A stretch of 64,000 nt of DNA, taken from assembly GCA_002441545.1 (NCBI GenBank), contig DJWL01000005.1, positions 1 to 64,000 on the forward strand. Reading direction: 5' to 3'. Within the stretch, counting starts at the first letter, position 1. Each line of letters begins with the position of its first letter. This document shows positions 8,158 to 16,444 of the stretch, piece after piece. A program made the translations under genes and the position numbers. Below the pieces are notes generated by a model. That model was not told the DNA's origin, made no database searches, and saw only the letters and a list, made by a program, of their open reading frames with translations. The DNA comes from Flavobacteriaceae bacterium UBA6231 (GTDB taxonomy: Bacteria; Bacteroidota; Bacteroidia; Flavobacteriales; Flavobacteriaceae).

Positions 8158-11100
8158 TTATTTTTTTAAGTATTTAACATATTTTCTGTAAGCAAAATAG
8201 CCAACAATAGCTAAAAATAAAACAGCTCCAATTATAAATTTAACACTCACTATTTGATCGCCACTAGCATAAGAATGTAATCCTGCTAAATAAAAATTAA
8301 CTCCAAAATATGTCATCATAATGCTTGAATAGGCAGCTACAGACATAAGGTTAAAAAACCAGCGCCCTCTTAAACCTGGAATCAATCGCATATGAATTAC
8401 AAAAGCATAAACCATAATACTTATAAGTGCCCAAGTTTCTTTTGGGTCCCAACCCCAATAACGCCCCCAACTTTCATTGGCCCACATACCTCCTAAAAAG
8501 TTTCCTATGGTTAACATTACTAAACCAACTGTTAAAGACATTTCATTGATTATTGATAGTTCATTGATGTTAACTATCATTTTTTCTTTATTCTCTTTAT
8601 TGGTGAAAATCATTAAAAATAGAGCTACCAAACCTAATATCATTCCTAATGTAAATGGTCCATAACTAGCAACAATCACGGCAACGTGAATCATCAACCA
8701 GTAACTGTTTAAAACTGGTTGTAAATTCGCAATTGCAGGATCCATCCAATTCCAATGAGCTACCATTAATATCATTGAAGCAACAAAAGCTGTTGAAGCT
8801 ATAGTAAGATCACTTTTTCTACCAAACAATAAACCAAACAACATAGTTGCCCAAGCCACATAAATCATTGATTCGTAAGCATCACTCCACGGAGCATGAC
8901 CGGATATATACCAACGAGCAACCAAACCTGCTGTATGAAGAATGAATAATAAAAGGATTGAAATTTTAAATATATTGATCAATACATTTAGTAGCTTACT
9001 TTTACTTTTAAAAATCTGAATTATAAGAATTATAAAAAGTAAAGAACCTGCGTACATATACCAACTAAACAGTTTTTTAAAGATATCATACTTGTTATAC
9101 AACACTTCGGTTTTTACTTTTTTATCGCTCATCATTACTGATGCTCCATACTGATGTTGAGTTTTTTTAAATGCATTTAAAAGTTTATCTGCTTCTTTAA
9201 AATTTCCAGATTGTTTAGCTTCATTTAAGGTGATTAAATATGCTCTAAAACCATTATTGATAAAATTAGCATATAACGAATCCTTTATATTGTAATTTTT
9301 GGTTCTAAATTCTGTTGAAGAAATCCATTTATTATTGGCATCATCTGGAACAGGGAATATTTTAAGAGACCTTCCTTCAATGGTGTTATATAATAAATTT
9401 ACACGTTGATCAGCTTCTTTAAATTCTTTTTGAAAAGCATTTGGCACTTGTGCTTTATAAGCCTCGTCAAGAAAAGGAGCTAATTTATATTCTCCCTTTT
9501 CTGTAAAAAAATCGGCAAGTGTAGCAAACTTTTCTTCTTTAGGAAGACCAATTAAATGTCTAATTGAATCTGCTTTTTGAAGCTTTAAATAGATTATTGG
9601 TGTATTGTACCATAACATTGGGCTTTCTTGTATAGATAGAAATACCTGATTAGCATCAAACCCTTCATATGCATCATTTTTGCTTAATTTTCTAAGCATT
9701 TCTGAAGCATATGTATTAACCGGCATCATTCTTCCACTAAGGTCTTGAATAACTAAATGTCCGAATTTATCGGCATGTTCCTTTGGCGTTATGTTAGCCT
9801 TTAAAACAGAATCTATTTGAGTTTTTGTTGGTTTTGAATGATTATGACCATCATTTTCAGAGTGTCCTTGGGAAAATGCATTCAATCCAAAACAAAATAA
9901 AAGAATAGCAAGAAACTTTGATTTTTTAGATTTAATTGCATCCAATTGATTTTTAAGGAAATCAAAACGTGTATGCTTAGTAAATAAAATAGCCAATAGT
10001 CCAAAGAATAACATAAAATATCCAATATAAGTAACCCATGTCCCCCAAAAGTCATGGTTTACAGATAATACAGTTCCTTTTTCATCTTGATCAAAACTAG
10101 ATTGAAAAAAACGATAACCTCTGTGATCAAGGATGTTATTCATGAAAATTTTATAATCAAAATCTCCTTTTTCTTTATCAAAAACTGTTACTTTACTTGA
10201 ATACGAAGAATACCCTCTTTCTGTTCCTGGATATCGTTCTGCTTCAAAATCATTTAATTTAATTGAAAATGGCAGTTCAAGTACTTTAGCTCCATATTGA
10301 AGATTTATATCTAAACCTCCAACTGTAACCTTTTTAAAAGCATTATTTGAGCCTTTGCCACCTAGTACGCCAACTGTTTTAGTTTCTCCGTTTGTTGTTA
10401 TTTTAAGCAATAAACCATCTTCATCAAAAGTATTTAACATTTGAGATTTTTTAACCAAATCAAATTTACCCTTAATAACTGGTTTTGGGAATACCATTTG
10501 AAAATTACCTATAACATATCTTGATCTTAAATGTAAAGGCTGAAGGCTATCTTTAACCAAAACACCTTTAGTCATAGTTGCCATGGTCATATATTCACCA
10601 TCAAAAGGCGATTCAATAAAAATACCATCATCATTATTAGTAATATTTACAGCTCCTTTAGTAGGAGAATTAAGTGAAAACAATACATTATGAATGATCA
10701 TTATCTGCCCTTCTTTCAAGAAATGATTATGAGCACCACCATCACTGGCTTCAACTATTTTTAAATAATTATCACCTGCTTCATCTGGAACAATATCTTC
10801 TTCTGCTCCCTGTAAAAATTTTTCTAACTCGATACGAACGGGTTGTTGATCGTACTTGGCGTTAATTGAAAACTTATTATTTAGTCTTGGAGAAAAATCA
10901 ACCTCTTTTTCAATAGGCAAACGTTGTGCAACACCATCAATTTTATAATCGCCGTCAATGTAAACTGTTAGATATGTTTTTTGAGTTAAGAATTTGTTTT
11001 CTGTGGCTCCTTCTCGTATAGCCATCACACCTTCAAAACTTGCATATCGTGTAATAAATGCACCTAAAAGAATAAAAACAAAGGCTAAATGCAATAAAAA

Positions 11101-11346
11101 TGTAGCCCATTTTTCTTTCTTATAAAGCTTATATTTAAAAATATTCCCTGCAAAATTTATTACAAAAAACACTAAAATGGCTTCAAACCACCAAGCATTG
11201 TAAATTAATGTTCTTGTAAATGGCGTGGGAGACGTTTTTTGTCCGGCATCTAAAAATGTTCCGGCAATCATTGCGCCTGCAAATACTAAGAATAAGACGG
11301 CAGTTAATCTTGTTGAAAAAAGAATTTTGGATATTTTATTTAACAT
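8158..11346 (-). CDS. ccsBA: Fused cytochrome c biogenesis protein (ResB/CcsB + CcsA)
   Basis: The protein has 1062 residues. It is the system II cytochrome c synthase that carries heme across the membrane and attaches it to apocytochrome c. The N-terminal part (~1-480) is ResB/CcsB-like, with TM helices near 10-30, 50-70 and 80-100, a large periplasmic domain, and another helix near 440. A second periplasmic region (~500-750) follows. The C-terminal CcsA domain has about eight helices and the heme-handling WWD motif ESWGRYWGWDPKETWALI near residue 965. The fusion is the usual Bacteroidota form. The promoter carries a Crp/Fnr-like operator. Confidence 0.95.
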   Translation of the reverse strand: MLNKISKILFSTRLTAVLFLVFAGAMIAGTFLDAGQKTSPTPFTRTLIYNAWWFEAILVFFVINFAGNIFKYKLYKKEKWATFLLHLAFVFILLGAFITRYASFEGVMAIREGATENKFLTQKTYLTVYIDGDYKIDGVAQRLPIEKEVDFSPRLNNKFSINAKYDQQPVRIELEKFLQGAEEDIVPDEAGDNYLKIVEASDGGAHNHFLKEGQIMIIHNVLFSLNSPTKGAVNITNNDDGIFIESPFDGEYMTMATMTKGVLVKDSLQPLHLRSRYVIGNFQMVFPKPVIKGKFDLVKKSQMLNTFDEDGLLLKITTNGETKTVGVLGGKGSNNAFKKVTVGGLDINLQYGAKVLELPFSIKLNDFEAERYPGTERGYSSYSSKVTVFDKEKGDFDYKIFMNNILDHRGYRFFQSSFDQDEKGTVLSVNHDFWGTWVTYIGYFMLFFGLLAILFTKHTRFDFLKNQLDAIKSKKSKFLAILLFCFGLNAFSQGHSENDGHNHSKPTKTQIDSVLKANITPKEHADKFGHLVIQDLSGRMMPVNTYASEMLRKLSKNDAYEGFDANQVFLSIQESPMLWYNTPIIYLKLQKADSIRHLIGLPKEEKFATLADFFTEKGEYKLAPFLDEAYKAQVPNAFQKEFKEADQRVNLLYNTIEGRSLKIFPVPDDANNKWISSTEFRTKNYNIKDSLYANFINNGFRAYLITLNEAKQSGNFKEADKLLNAFKKTQHQYGASVMMSDKKVKTEVLYNKYDIFKKLFSWYMYAGSLLFIILIIQIFKSKSKLLNVLINIFKISILLLFILHTAGLVARWYISGHAPWSDAYESMIYVAWATMLFGLLFGRKSDLTIASTAFVASMILMVAHWNWMDPAIANLQPVLNSYWLMIHVAVIVASYGPFTLGMILGLVALFLMIFTNKENKEKMIVNINELSIINEMSLTVGLVMLTIGNFLGGMWANESWGRYWGWDPKETWALISIMVYAFVIHMRLIPGLRGRWFFNLMSVAAYSSIMMTYFGVNFYLAGLHSYASGDQIVSVKFIIGAVLFLAIVGYFAYRKYVKYLKK

Positions 11347-11373
11347 GGTGATTGATATCTTTTAAAAGTTCAA

Positions 11374-11418
11374 CAAATTTATGGCATTTAGTTTATTTAG
11401 AAATGATATAAATCATAA
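11374..11418 (-). promoter_or_regulatory. ccsBA promoter with Crp/Fnr-like operator
   Basis: The core ATGA-TATAAA-TCAT (11403-11416) matches the ATGAY-N4-RTCAT operator. The -7 box TAAATTTG (minus strand, 11381 to 11374) is an exact consensus match. The operator centre is 28.5 bp upstream of its first T, one base from the 29.5 seen at pckA and iorA. Confidence 0.65.
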
Positions 11419-11449
11419 AAATCATCTTAAATTTTTATTTATAAATTGC

Positions 11450-11839
11450 TCATTCTTGTCTTGTCTCAAAAATTTTAAGGTATAAAAATGTACTCATCTT
11501 TCTAGCTCGTCTTTTTGCGTTTTCTGCATAATCACCAACAAATAATTCGTCAATGGTTTCAAACCAAAGGTTTAGCCAAATGCCAAAATGCAATTGAGAA
11601 ATCGAATTATTATTATTTTGATCAACTTTAACATGCACTTCTAATGGATTTCCTAAATATTTCGTTTTTAAAAATAAATTTGATTCCCAAAAAGTTGTTA
11701 ATCTATTTAAATGCTCATCCCAATCCTTAATAGCTTCGTTAAAAAAAGGAGCTAATATTTCATTCTTTCTAACTTTATTATAAAAAGATGAAACCAACAA
11801 AAAAACATCTTCACGAGTTTTAATATCTTTTTTTTCCAT
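11450..11839 (-). CDS. Group III truncated hemoglobin
   Basis: The protein has 129 residues from the ATG at 11839. Group III (trHbP) globins bind O2 or NO; here the physiological ligand is unknown. The sequence shows the F/E-helix region NRLTTFWESNLFLKTKYLGNP, then HVKV and QLHFGIWLNLWFETIDELF, in which the His of QLHF is the likely proximal ligand. The frame is open back to a TTG at 11848, but that codon lies inside an exact -7 box, TATCTTTG (11853 to 11846), so the ATG is preferred. The transcript would then be nearly leaderless. It is upstream of ccsBA and in the same direction, but ccsBA has its own promoter. Confidence 0.85.
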   Translation of the reverse strand: MEKKDIKTREDVFLLVSSFYNKVRKNEILAPFFNEAIKDWDEHLNRLTTFWESNLFLKTKYLGNPLEVHVKVDQNNNNSISQLHFGIWLNLWFETIDELFVGDYAENAKRRARKMSTFLYLKIFETRQE

Positions 11840-11898
11840 ATCAAACAAAGATACATGATTAGCTTTTATATAACGTAATACTTACTTATTTTAGCATT

Positions 11899-12666
11899 AT
11901 GATTTCTGTAGTTATTTTGGGCGCTGGAAATGTTGCCACTCATTTATTTAAAGCTTTTAGTAAAGCTGACAATGTAATTGTAAATCAATGGTTTAATAGA
12001 AATTTAAAATCTATTGATTATTATAAAAACATGGTTGAGGTAACTGACAACTTATCCAATTTAAAAGAAGCTGATGTTTATATTATAGCAGTTAGTGATG
12101 ATGCTGTTGCTAAACTTTCTGCTCAACTTCCATTTGAAAACAAGCTTGTAGTTCATACTTCTGGAAGTGTTGGTTTGTATGATTTAGATAAAAAACTTCA
12201 TCGTGGTGTATTTTATCCGCTTCAAACTTTTAGTAAAGAGGCAGAAGTAAACTTTTCAAATGTGCCAATTTGTATTGAAACAGCAAGCAAAGAACACTTT
12301 AGCATATTGAAGCTTTTAGCTAAATCAATTGGAAGTACTAGTTATAGAGTTAATAGCGATCAAAGAAGTTCTTTGCATTTAGCGGCTGTATTTGTAAATA
12401 ATTTTACAAATCAATTATATAGAATTGCACACGAAATTACAGAAGCAACAAGCACTGAATTTGATATACTAAAACCCCTTATTTTAGAAACTGCCAATAA
12501 AGTTCAAACCATTTCACCATACATGGCTCAAACTGGTCCAGCTAAAAGGAATGACAAAAAAACAATAAAAAAACATCTAAAAAAATTAGAAGGTTCACCT
12601 CATAAAGCTGTTTATGAGCTATTAACCGCATCAATACAAAAAACACATGGAAGAAAAAAGTTATAA
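11899..12666 (+). CDS. Rossmann-like and DUF2520 domain protein
   Basis: The protein has 255 residues. The N-terminal Rossmann domain (~1-115) begins VVILGAGNVATHLFKAF, a dinucleotide-binding loop resembling F420-dependent NADP oxidoreductases and 3-hydroxyisobutyrate dehydrogenases. The C-terminal all-helical DUF2520 (~125-250) contains LHLAAVFVNNFTNQLY and QTGPAKRND. The substrate is unknown. It heads a compact plus-strand run and its 3' end overlaps the next gene by 20 bp, so the two are probably translated together. Confidence 0.85.
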   Translation: MISVVILGAGNVATHLFKAFSKADNVIVNQWFNRNLKSIDYYKNMVEVTDNLSNLKEADVYIIAVSDDAVAKLSAQLPFENKLVVHTSGSVGLYDLDKKLHRGVFYPLQTFSKEAEVNFSNVPICIETASKEHFSILKLLAKSIGSTSYRVNSDQRSSLHLAAVFVNNFTNQLYRIAHEITEATSTEFDILKPLILETANKVQTISPYMAQTGPAKRNDKKTIKKHLKKLEGSPHKAVYELLTASIQKTHGRKKL

Positions 12667-13177
12667 AGAATACTTACAACATATCACAACTTTTATTTTA
12701 GATGTAGATGGTGTATTAACCGACAGTACTGTAACGATAACTGATGATGGAAATTTACTGAGAAAAATGAGTGTTAGAGATGGATATGCCATAAAAACTG
12801 CAACAGATTTAGGGTATAATTTCTGCATTATTACCGGTGGTTCAAGTGAAGGTGTACGCATGCGTTTAGAAGGGTTAGGTATAAAAGATATTTATCTGGG
12901 TTCTCATAATAAAATTGAACATTTTAACGAATATGTTAAAAAGTATCAAATTAAACCTGAAAATGTGCTCTATATGGGTGATGATATTCCAGACTATCCT
13001 GTGATGAAATGTGTTGGATTACCTTGTTGTCCACAAGATGCTGCACCCGAAATAAAGAATATTTCCAAATACATTTCCCATAAAAATGGTGGTTTTGGTG
13101 CCGTTAGAGATGTTATTGAACAGGTTTTAAAAGTTCAGGAAAAATGGAGTGGAAATTTTGATGCTAAGTATGATTAA
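12647..13177 (+). CDS. kdsC: KdsC-like HAD phosphatase (KDO-8-phosphate phosphatase)
   Basis: The protein has 176 residues, the normal length for KdsC. It is a HAD hydrolase without a cap, expected to dephosphorylate 3-deoxy-manno-octulosonate 8-phosphate in the lipopolysaccharide inner-core pathway. The nucleophile motif is FILDVDGVLTDSTV, followed by RDGYAIKTA, the Ser/Thr motif ITGGSSEGV, and the acid motif YMGDDIPDYPVM. The ATG lies within the last codons of the upstream gene. Related sialic-acid or nonulosonate phosphatases of this family cannot be excluded. Confidence 0.85.
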   Translation: MEEKSYKEYLQHITTFILDVDGVLTDSTVTITDDGNLLRKMSVRDGYAIKTATDLGYNFCIITGGSSEGVRMRLEGLGIKDIYLGSHNKIEHFNEYVKKYQIKPENVLYMGDDIPDYPVMKCVGLPCCPQDAAPEIKNISKYISHKNGGFGAVRDVIEQVLKVQEKWSGNFDAKYD

Positions 13178-13180
13178 ATC

Positions 13181-14098
13181 ATGACTAGTTTTTTAAATCT
13201 TATCCGCTATAAAAACCTGTTAATGATTGCTTTAGTGCAAAGTCTTATTAAATACGGCCTTTTAGTTCCATTTGGCATAAGTACTTCTCTTGATAATTTT
13301 GAGTTTTCACTATTAGTGTTTTCAACTATTTGTATTGCAGCCGGAGGAAACATTATCAATGATATTTATGATGTTGAAACAGATGCTATCAACAAACCAG
13401 AAAAGATAATTGTTGGGAAATTAATTTCAGAAAAAACAGCTTATAACCTGTTTATCATACTTAATGTTTTAGGTGTTGGTTTAGGTTTTTTTGTTTCTTA
13501 TGTCGTTGGTAAAAGTGAATTGTTTTCAATTTTTGTAATTGTATCAGCACTACTCTATGTGTATGCCAGTTATTTAAAACAAATGTTTTTAATTGGAAAC
13601 ATAATCATTTCTGCTTTAGTTGCCCTAAGTATTATAATCGTTGGTATTTTTGAATTAATTCCTGCTATTACGTCTCAAAATCAAGGTATTCAATTAGCTT
13701 TTTTTAGAATATTGCTAGACTATGCATTGTTTGCTTTCATTATAAATTTAATTCGTGAAATTGTAAAAGACATTGAGGATTTTGATGGAGATTATAAATC
13801 TGGAATGCATACATTACCAATTGTTATTGGCAAGGAAAAAGCTTCAAAAGTCTTATTTCTATTATCTTTTATTCCACTAGGAACAGTAATTTATTATATT
13901 AACAGTAATCTTTACAAACAACCAATTGCTGTCATATATTTTTTGATTTTCATAATAGCTCCATTAATTTATTTAAGCATATTAATTTTTAATGCAAGAA
14001 CTAAAAAGGACTTCCATGTTATTAGCAACCTTCTTAAATTAGTTATGCTCTTGGGGATGCTATCAATTTTACTATACAAGATTATTTTATTACCATAA
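13181..14098 (+). CDS. UbiA-family prenyltransferase (geranylgeranylglycerol-phosphate synthase-like)
   Basis: The protein has 305 residues and about eight membrane helices. UbiA enzymes attach a polyprenyl chain to an acceptor inside the membrane. The first Asp-rich Mg-diphosphate site is NIINDIYDVETDAINKPEK and the second is REIVKDIEDFDGDYKSGMHT. Many Bacteroidota copies are annotated as geranylgeranylglycerol-phosphate geranylgeranyltransferase, but the substrate cannot be decided from sequence. The gene starts 3 bp after kdsC and its stop overlaps the ATG of maf. Confidence 0.85.
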   Translation: MTSFLNLIRYKNLLMIALVQSLIKYGLLVPFGISTSLDNFEFSLLVFSTICIAAGGNIINDIYDVETDAINKPEKIIVGKLISEKTAYNLFIILNVLGVGLGFFVSYVVGKSELFSIFVIVSALLYVYASYLKQMFLIGNIIISALVALSIIIVGIFELIPAITSQNQGIQLAFFRILLDYALFAFIINLIREIVKDIEDFDGDYKSGMHTLPIVIGKEKASKVLFLLSFIPLGTVIYYINSNLYKQPIAVIYFLIFIIAPLIYLSILIFNARTKKDFHVISNLLKLVMLLGMLSILLYKIILLP

Positions 14099-14694
14099 TG
14101 TTAAACGAAAAATTAAAAGACTACCATATTATTTTAGCTTCTGGATCACCTAGAAGACAATTGTTTTTTAAAGAGTTAGGAGTTGATTTTGAAATTAGGT
14201 TAAAGCCTGTGGTAGAAGAATACCCAATAAGATTGCGCCATTTTGAGATAAGTGATTACTTAGCTCAATTAAAGGCTTTGCCCTTTAAAGATGATTTAAA
14301 GGATAAAGAAATTCTTATAACAAGTGATACTATTGTTTGGCATAACAACAAAGCTTTAGGAAAACCTATTAATGAAACTGATGCTTTCAATATGCTGAAA
14401 TCAATCAGTAATGCTACACACGAAGTTATTACATCGGTTTGTTTTACTTCAAAAACATCGCAAAAAACTTTAAGCGATATTACCAAAGTGACTTTTAAAA
14501 ATCTTACGGATGATGAAATAAATTATTATATAAAAACCTGCAAACCATTTGATAAGGCTGGAGCCTATGGCATCCAAGAATGGATTGGACAAATTGGTGT
14601 AACTAAAATTGAAGGGTCTTATTTTAATGTTATGGGACTACCCGTACATTTAGTATATAAAGTGTTAACAGAAATTTCAACACAAAAACTATAA
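14098..14694 (+). CDS. maf: Maf-like nucleoside triphosphate pyrophosphatase
   Basis: The protein has 198 residues. Maf/YhdE/YceF proteins hydrolyse dTTP, UTP or modified nucleotides and act in house-cleaning. The P-loop-like motif ILASGSPRRQLFFKELGVDF is present, with the catalytic region ITSDTIVWHNNKALGKP and KAGAYGIQEWIG. The start overlaps the stop of the UbiA gene (TAATG), a sign of translational coupling. The length is normal. Confidence 0.93.
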   Translation: MLNEKLKDYHIILASGSPRRQLFFKELGVDFEIRLKPVVEEYPIRLRHFEISDYLAQLKALPFKDDLKDKEILITSDTIVWHNNKALGKPINETDAFNMLKSISNATHEVITSVCFTSKTSQKTLSDITKVTFKNLTDDEINYYIKTCKPFDKAGAYGIQEWIGQIGVTKIEGSYFNVMGLPVHLVYKVLTEISTQKL

Positions 14695-14698
14695 ACCA

Positions 14699-14712
14699 AC
14701 GTATATTTACGT
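14699..14712. promoter_or_regulatory. 14-bp inverted repeat upstream of the small MscS gene
   Basis: ACGTA-TATT-TACGT is a perfect 5-4-5 inverted repeat that overlaps a near-consensus -7 box, TATATTTA (14702-14709). It differs from the nitrate-cluster repeat AAGTA-N4-TACTT by one base in each half. Confidence 0.4.
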
Positions 14713-14730
14713 TAGTAAATATTTATATAT

Positions 14731-15261
14731 ATGAAAACAGCATTAGATACCTATTTTTGGGAAATAATAAACACAGTTATTCTTATATTATTTTTTATCC
14801 TTTTAAATTTTATCCTGAAAAAGGTTTTAAAAGGTGTTGGAAAAAGAAGTAATATAAATATTGCACGGGTAAAACTTATAAATAGATACATTACTGTTAC
14901 CTTAATTTTAATTGCTTTATTAATTGAAGCCTTTGTGCTTGGTGCAGAACGCGATCAAATTGCTTTGGTGTTTTCATCTGTCTTTGCGGTAGTAGGTATT
15001 GCTTTATTTGCCATTTGGTCCATTTTAAGCAATATAACATCTGGTGTTATTATGTTTTTTTCCTTTCCTTATAAAGTAGGTGATAAAATAATGATACACG
15101 ATAAAGATTTTCCTTTAGAAGCCATTATTGAAGACATTGGAGCCTTTCAACTTCATTTAAGATTAGACAATGGCAACCTAGTTACCTATCCTAATAACCT
15201 CATGTTACAAAAAGCCGTCACGCTTATTCAAAAAGATGCAATTGATGAAGAATACGATTAA
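14731..15261 (+). CDS. Small mechanosensitive channel (MscS) domain protein
   Basis: The protein has 176 residues, far shorter than the 280-300 of typical MscS. Three hydrophobic segments (~11-31, 49-69, 75-110) are followed by the beginning of the MscS beta domain. The third contains the pore-helix pattern FAIWSILSNITSGVIMFFSF, and PYKVGDKIMIHD and VTYPNNLMLQKAV are conserved beta-domain segments. The C-terminal alpha/beta vestibule is absent. It probably forms a minimal channel that opens on membrane tension. It lies just before corA. Confidence 0.85.
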   Translation: MKTALDTYFWEIINTVILILFFILLNFILKKVLKGVGKRSNINIARVKLINRYITVTLILIALLIEAFVLGAERDQIALVFSSVFAVVGIALFAIWSILSNITSGVIMFFSFPYKVGDKIMIHDKDFPLEAIIEDIGAFQLHLRLDNGNLVTYPNNLMLQKAVTLIQKDAIDEEYD

Positions 15262-15290
15262 AACGCTATATTTATAACATTAACAGTGTT

Positions 15291-16358
15291 ATGGCAAAAA
15301 ATAGAACTTCAAAATACAATAAGAAAATTGGTTTAAGCCCTGGCTCCATTGTTTACACTGGAGATAAAGAAACACAAAAGCTATCCATTGAATCCTTTGA
15401 TTATAACAGTGAATCTGTTGATGAAAAAACACACAGTCAAATTGAAGATGTTTTTCATTTTAAAACAACTAAATCTGTTAGCTGGGTAAATATTAATGGA
15501 TTAAATCATGTAGATGCTATTGAAAAAATAGGTTCTCACTATAATTTACATCCGCTAACACTTGAAGACATTGTAAACACGTCACACAGACCAAAACTTG
15601 ATGATTATGACAACTATGTCTTTGTTGTTTTAAAAATGCTTTATTATGATAAAGACGAACAAGTTGTTACTGAGCAAGTAAGTTTTATTTTGGGAGAAAG
15701 TTATGTGTTAAGTTTTCAAGAAGCTGAAGGCGATGTTTTTAATACCGTTAGAGAACGCATAAGATACGCAAAAGGACGTATTAGAACGTTAGGCTCCGAT
15801 TACTTATTGTACACACTAATTGATGCAGTAACAGATCATTACTTTATAATTATTGAAAGACTGAGCAATAAAATTGAAGATCTAGAAGACAATTTATTCA
15901 ATGGGTTTTCACAGGAAGAAATAAGCCAGCAGATTCAAAATTTAAAAAGAGAAGTTCTAAAAGTTCGTCGTGCTATCTTTCCTTTACGAGAGATTATTGG
16001 TAAAATTGAAAAGAATGAAAACAATTTTATAAAAGACAAGACCATTCATTATTTTAGAGACGTTTATGATCATGTAATTCAAATTTCAGAGAATATTGAA
16101 ATTTACAGAGAGATGATTTGGGGCCTTATGGATATGTATATGACTACTATAAGCAATAAAATGAATGAAGTTATGAAAGTGCTAACTATAATTTCAACCA
16201 TTTTTATTCCTCTTACATTTATGGCTGGTATCTATGGGATGAATTTTGATAATATTCCAGAACTTCATTATAAATATGCTTATTTCATTTTATGGGGCAT
16301 CATGATTGTATTGTTCCTTTCCATGCTATATTATTTCAAAAAGAAAAAATGGTTTTAA
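15291..16358 (+). CDS. corA: CorA-family magnesium/cobalt transporter
   Basis: The protein has 355 residues. CorA pentamers carry Mg2+ or Co2+ across the inner membrane. A large cytoplasmic domain (~1-290) is followed by two C-terminal helices, with the selectivity signature YGMNFDNIPEL between them (GMN at the end of the first helix). MAGIYGMNF, the WVNINGL segment and the final positively charged KKKKWF all fit the family. Spacing to the MscS gene is 29 bp, so they may share a transcript. Confidence 0.95.
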   Translation: MAKNRTSKYNKKIGLSPGSIVYTGDKETQKLSIESFDYNSESVDEKTHSQIEDVFHFKTTKSVSWVNINGLNHVDAIEKIGSHYNLHPLTLEDIVNTSHRPKLDDYDNYVFVVLKMLYYDKDEQVVTEQVSFILGESYVLSFQEAEGDVFNTVRERIRYAKGRIRTLGSDYLLYTLIDAVTDHYFIIIERLSNKIEDLEDNLFNGFSQEEISQQIQNLKREVLKVRRAIFPLREIIGKIEKNENNFIKDKTIHYFRDVYDHVIQISENIEIYREMIWGLMDMYMTTISNKMNEVMKVLTIISTIFIPLTFMAGIYGMNFDNIPELHYKYAYFILWGIMIVLFLSMLYYFKKKKWF

Positions 16359-16444
16359 TTTCCTTATATAATTCGTTAAAGAAACATTAAAAGCAAGGAT
16401 TTGGCTAGTATCTTTTTCTATATTTGGTTTATTCCAAACAAAAG

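Noticed and set aside
11840..11848. TTG start for the globin gene
   Set aside because: The codon is inside an exact -7 box, so it would not be transcribed; the ATG at 11839 is used.
11872..11886. Half-sites TACTTACTTA in the globin/DUF2520 region as a nitrate operator
   Set aside because: They are direct, not inverted, and do not join a -7 box in the required way.
13168..13180. ATGATTAAATCAT at the end of kdsC as another Crp/Fnr-like site
   Set aside because: The spacer is 3 bp rather than 4, and no -7 box stands at the expected distance.
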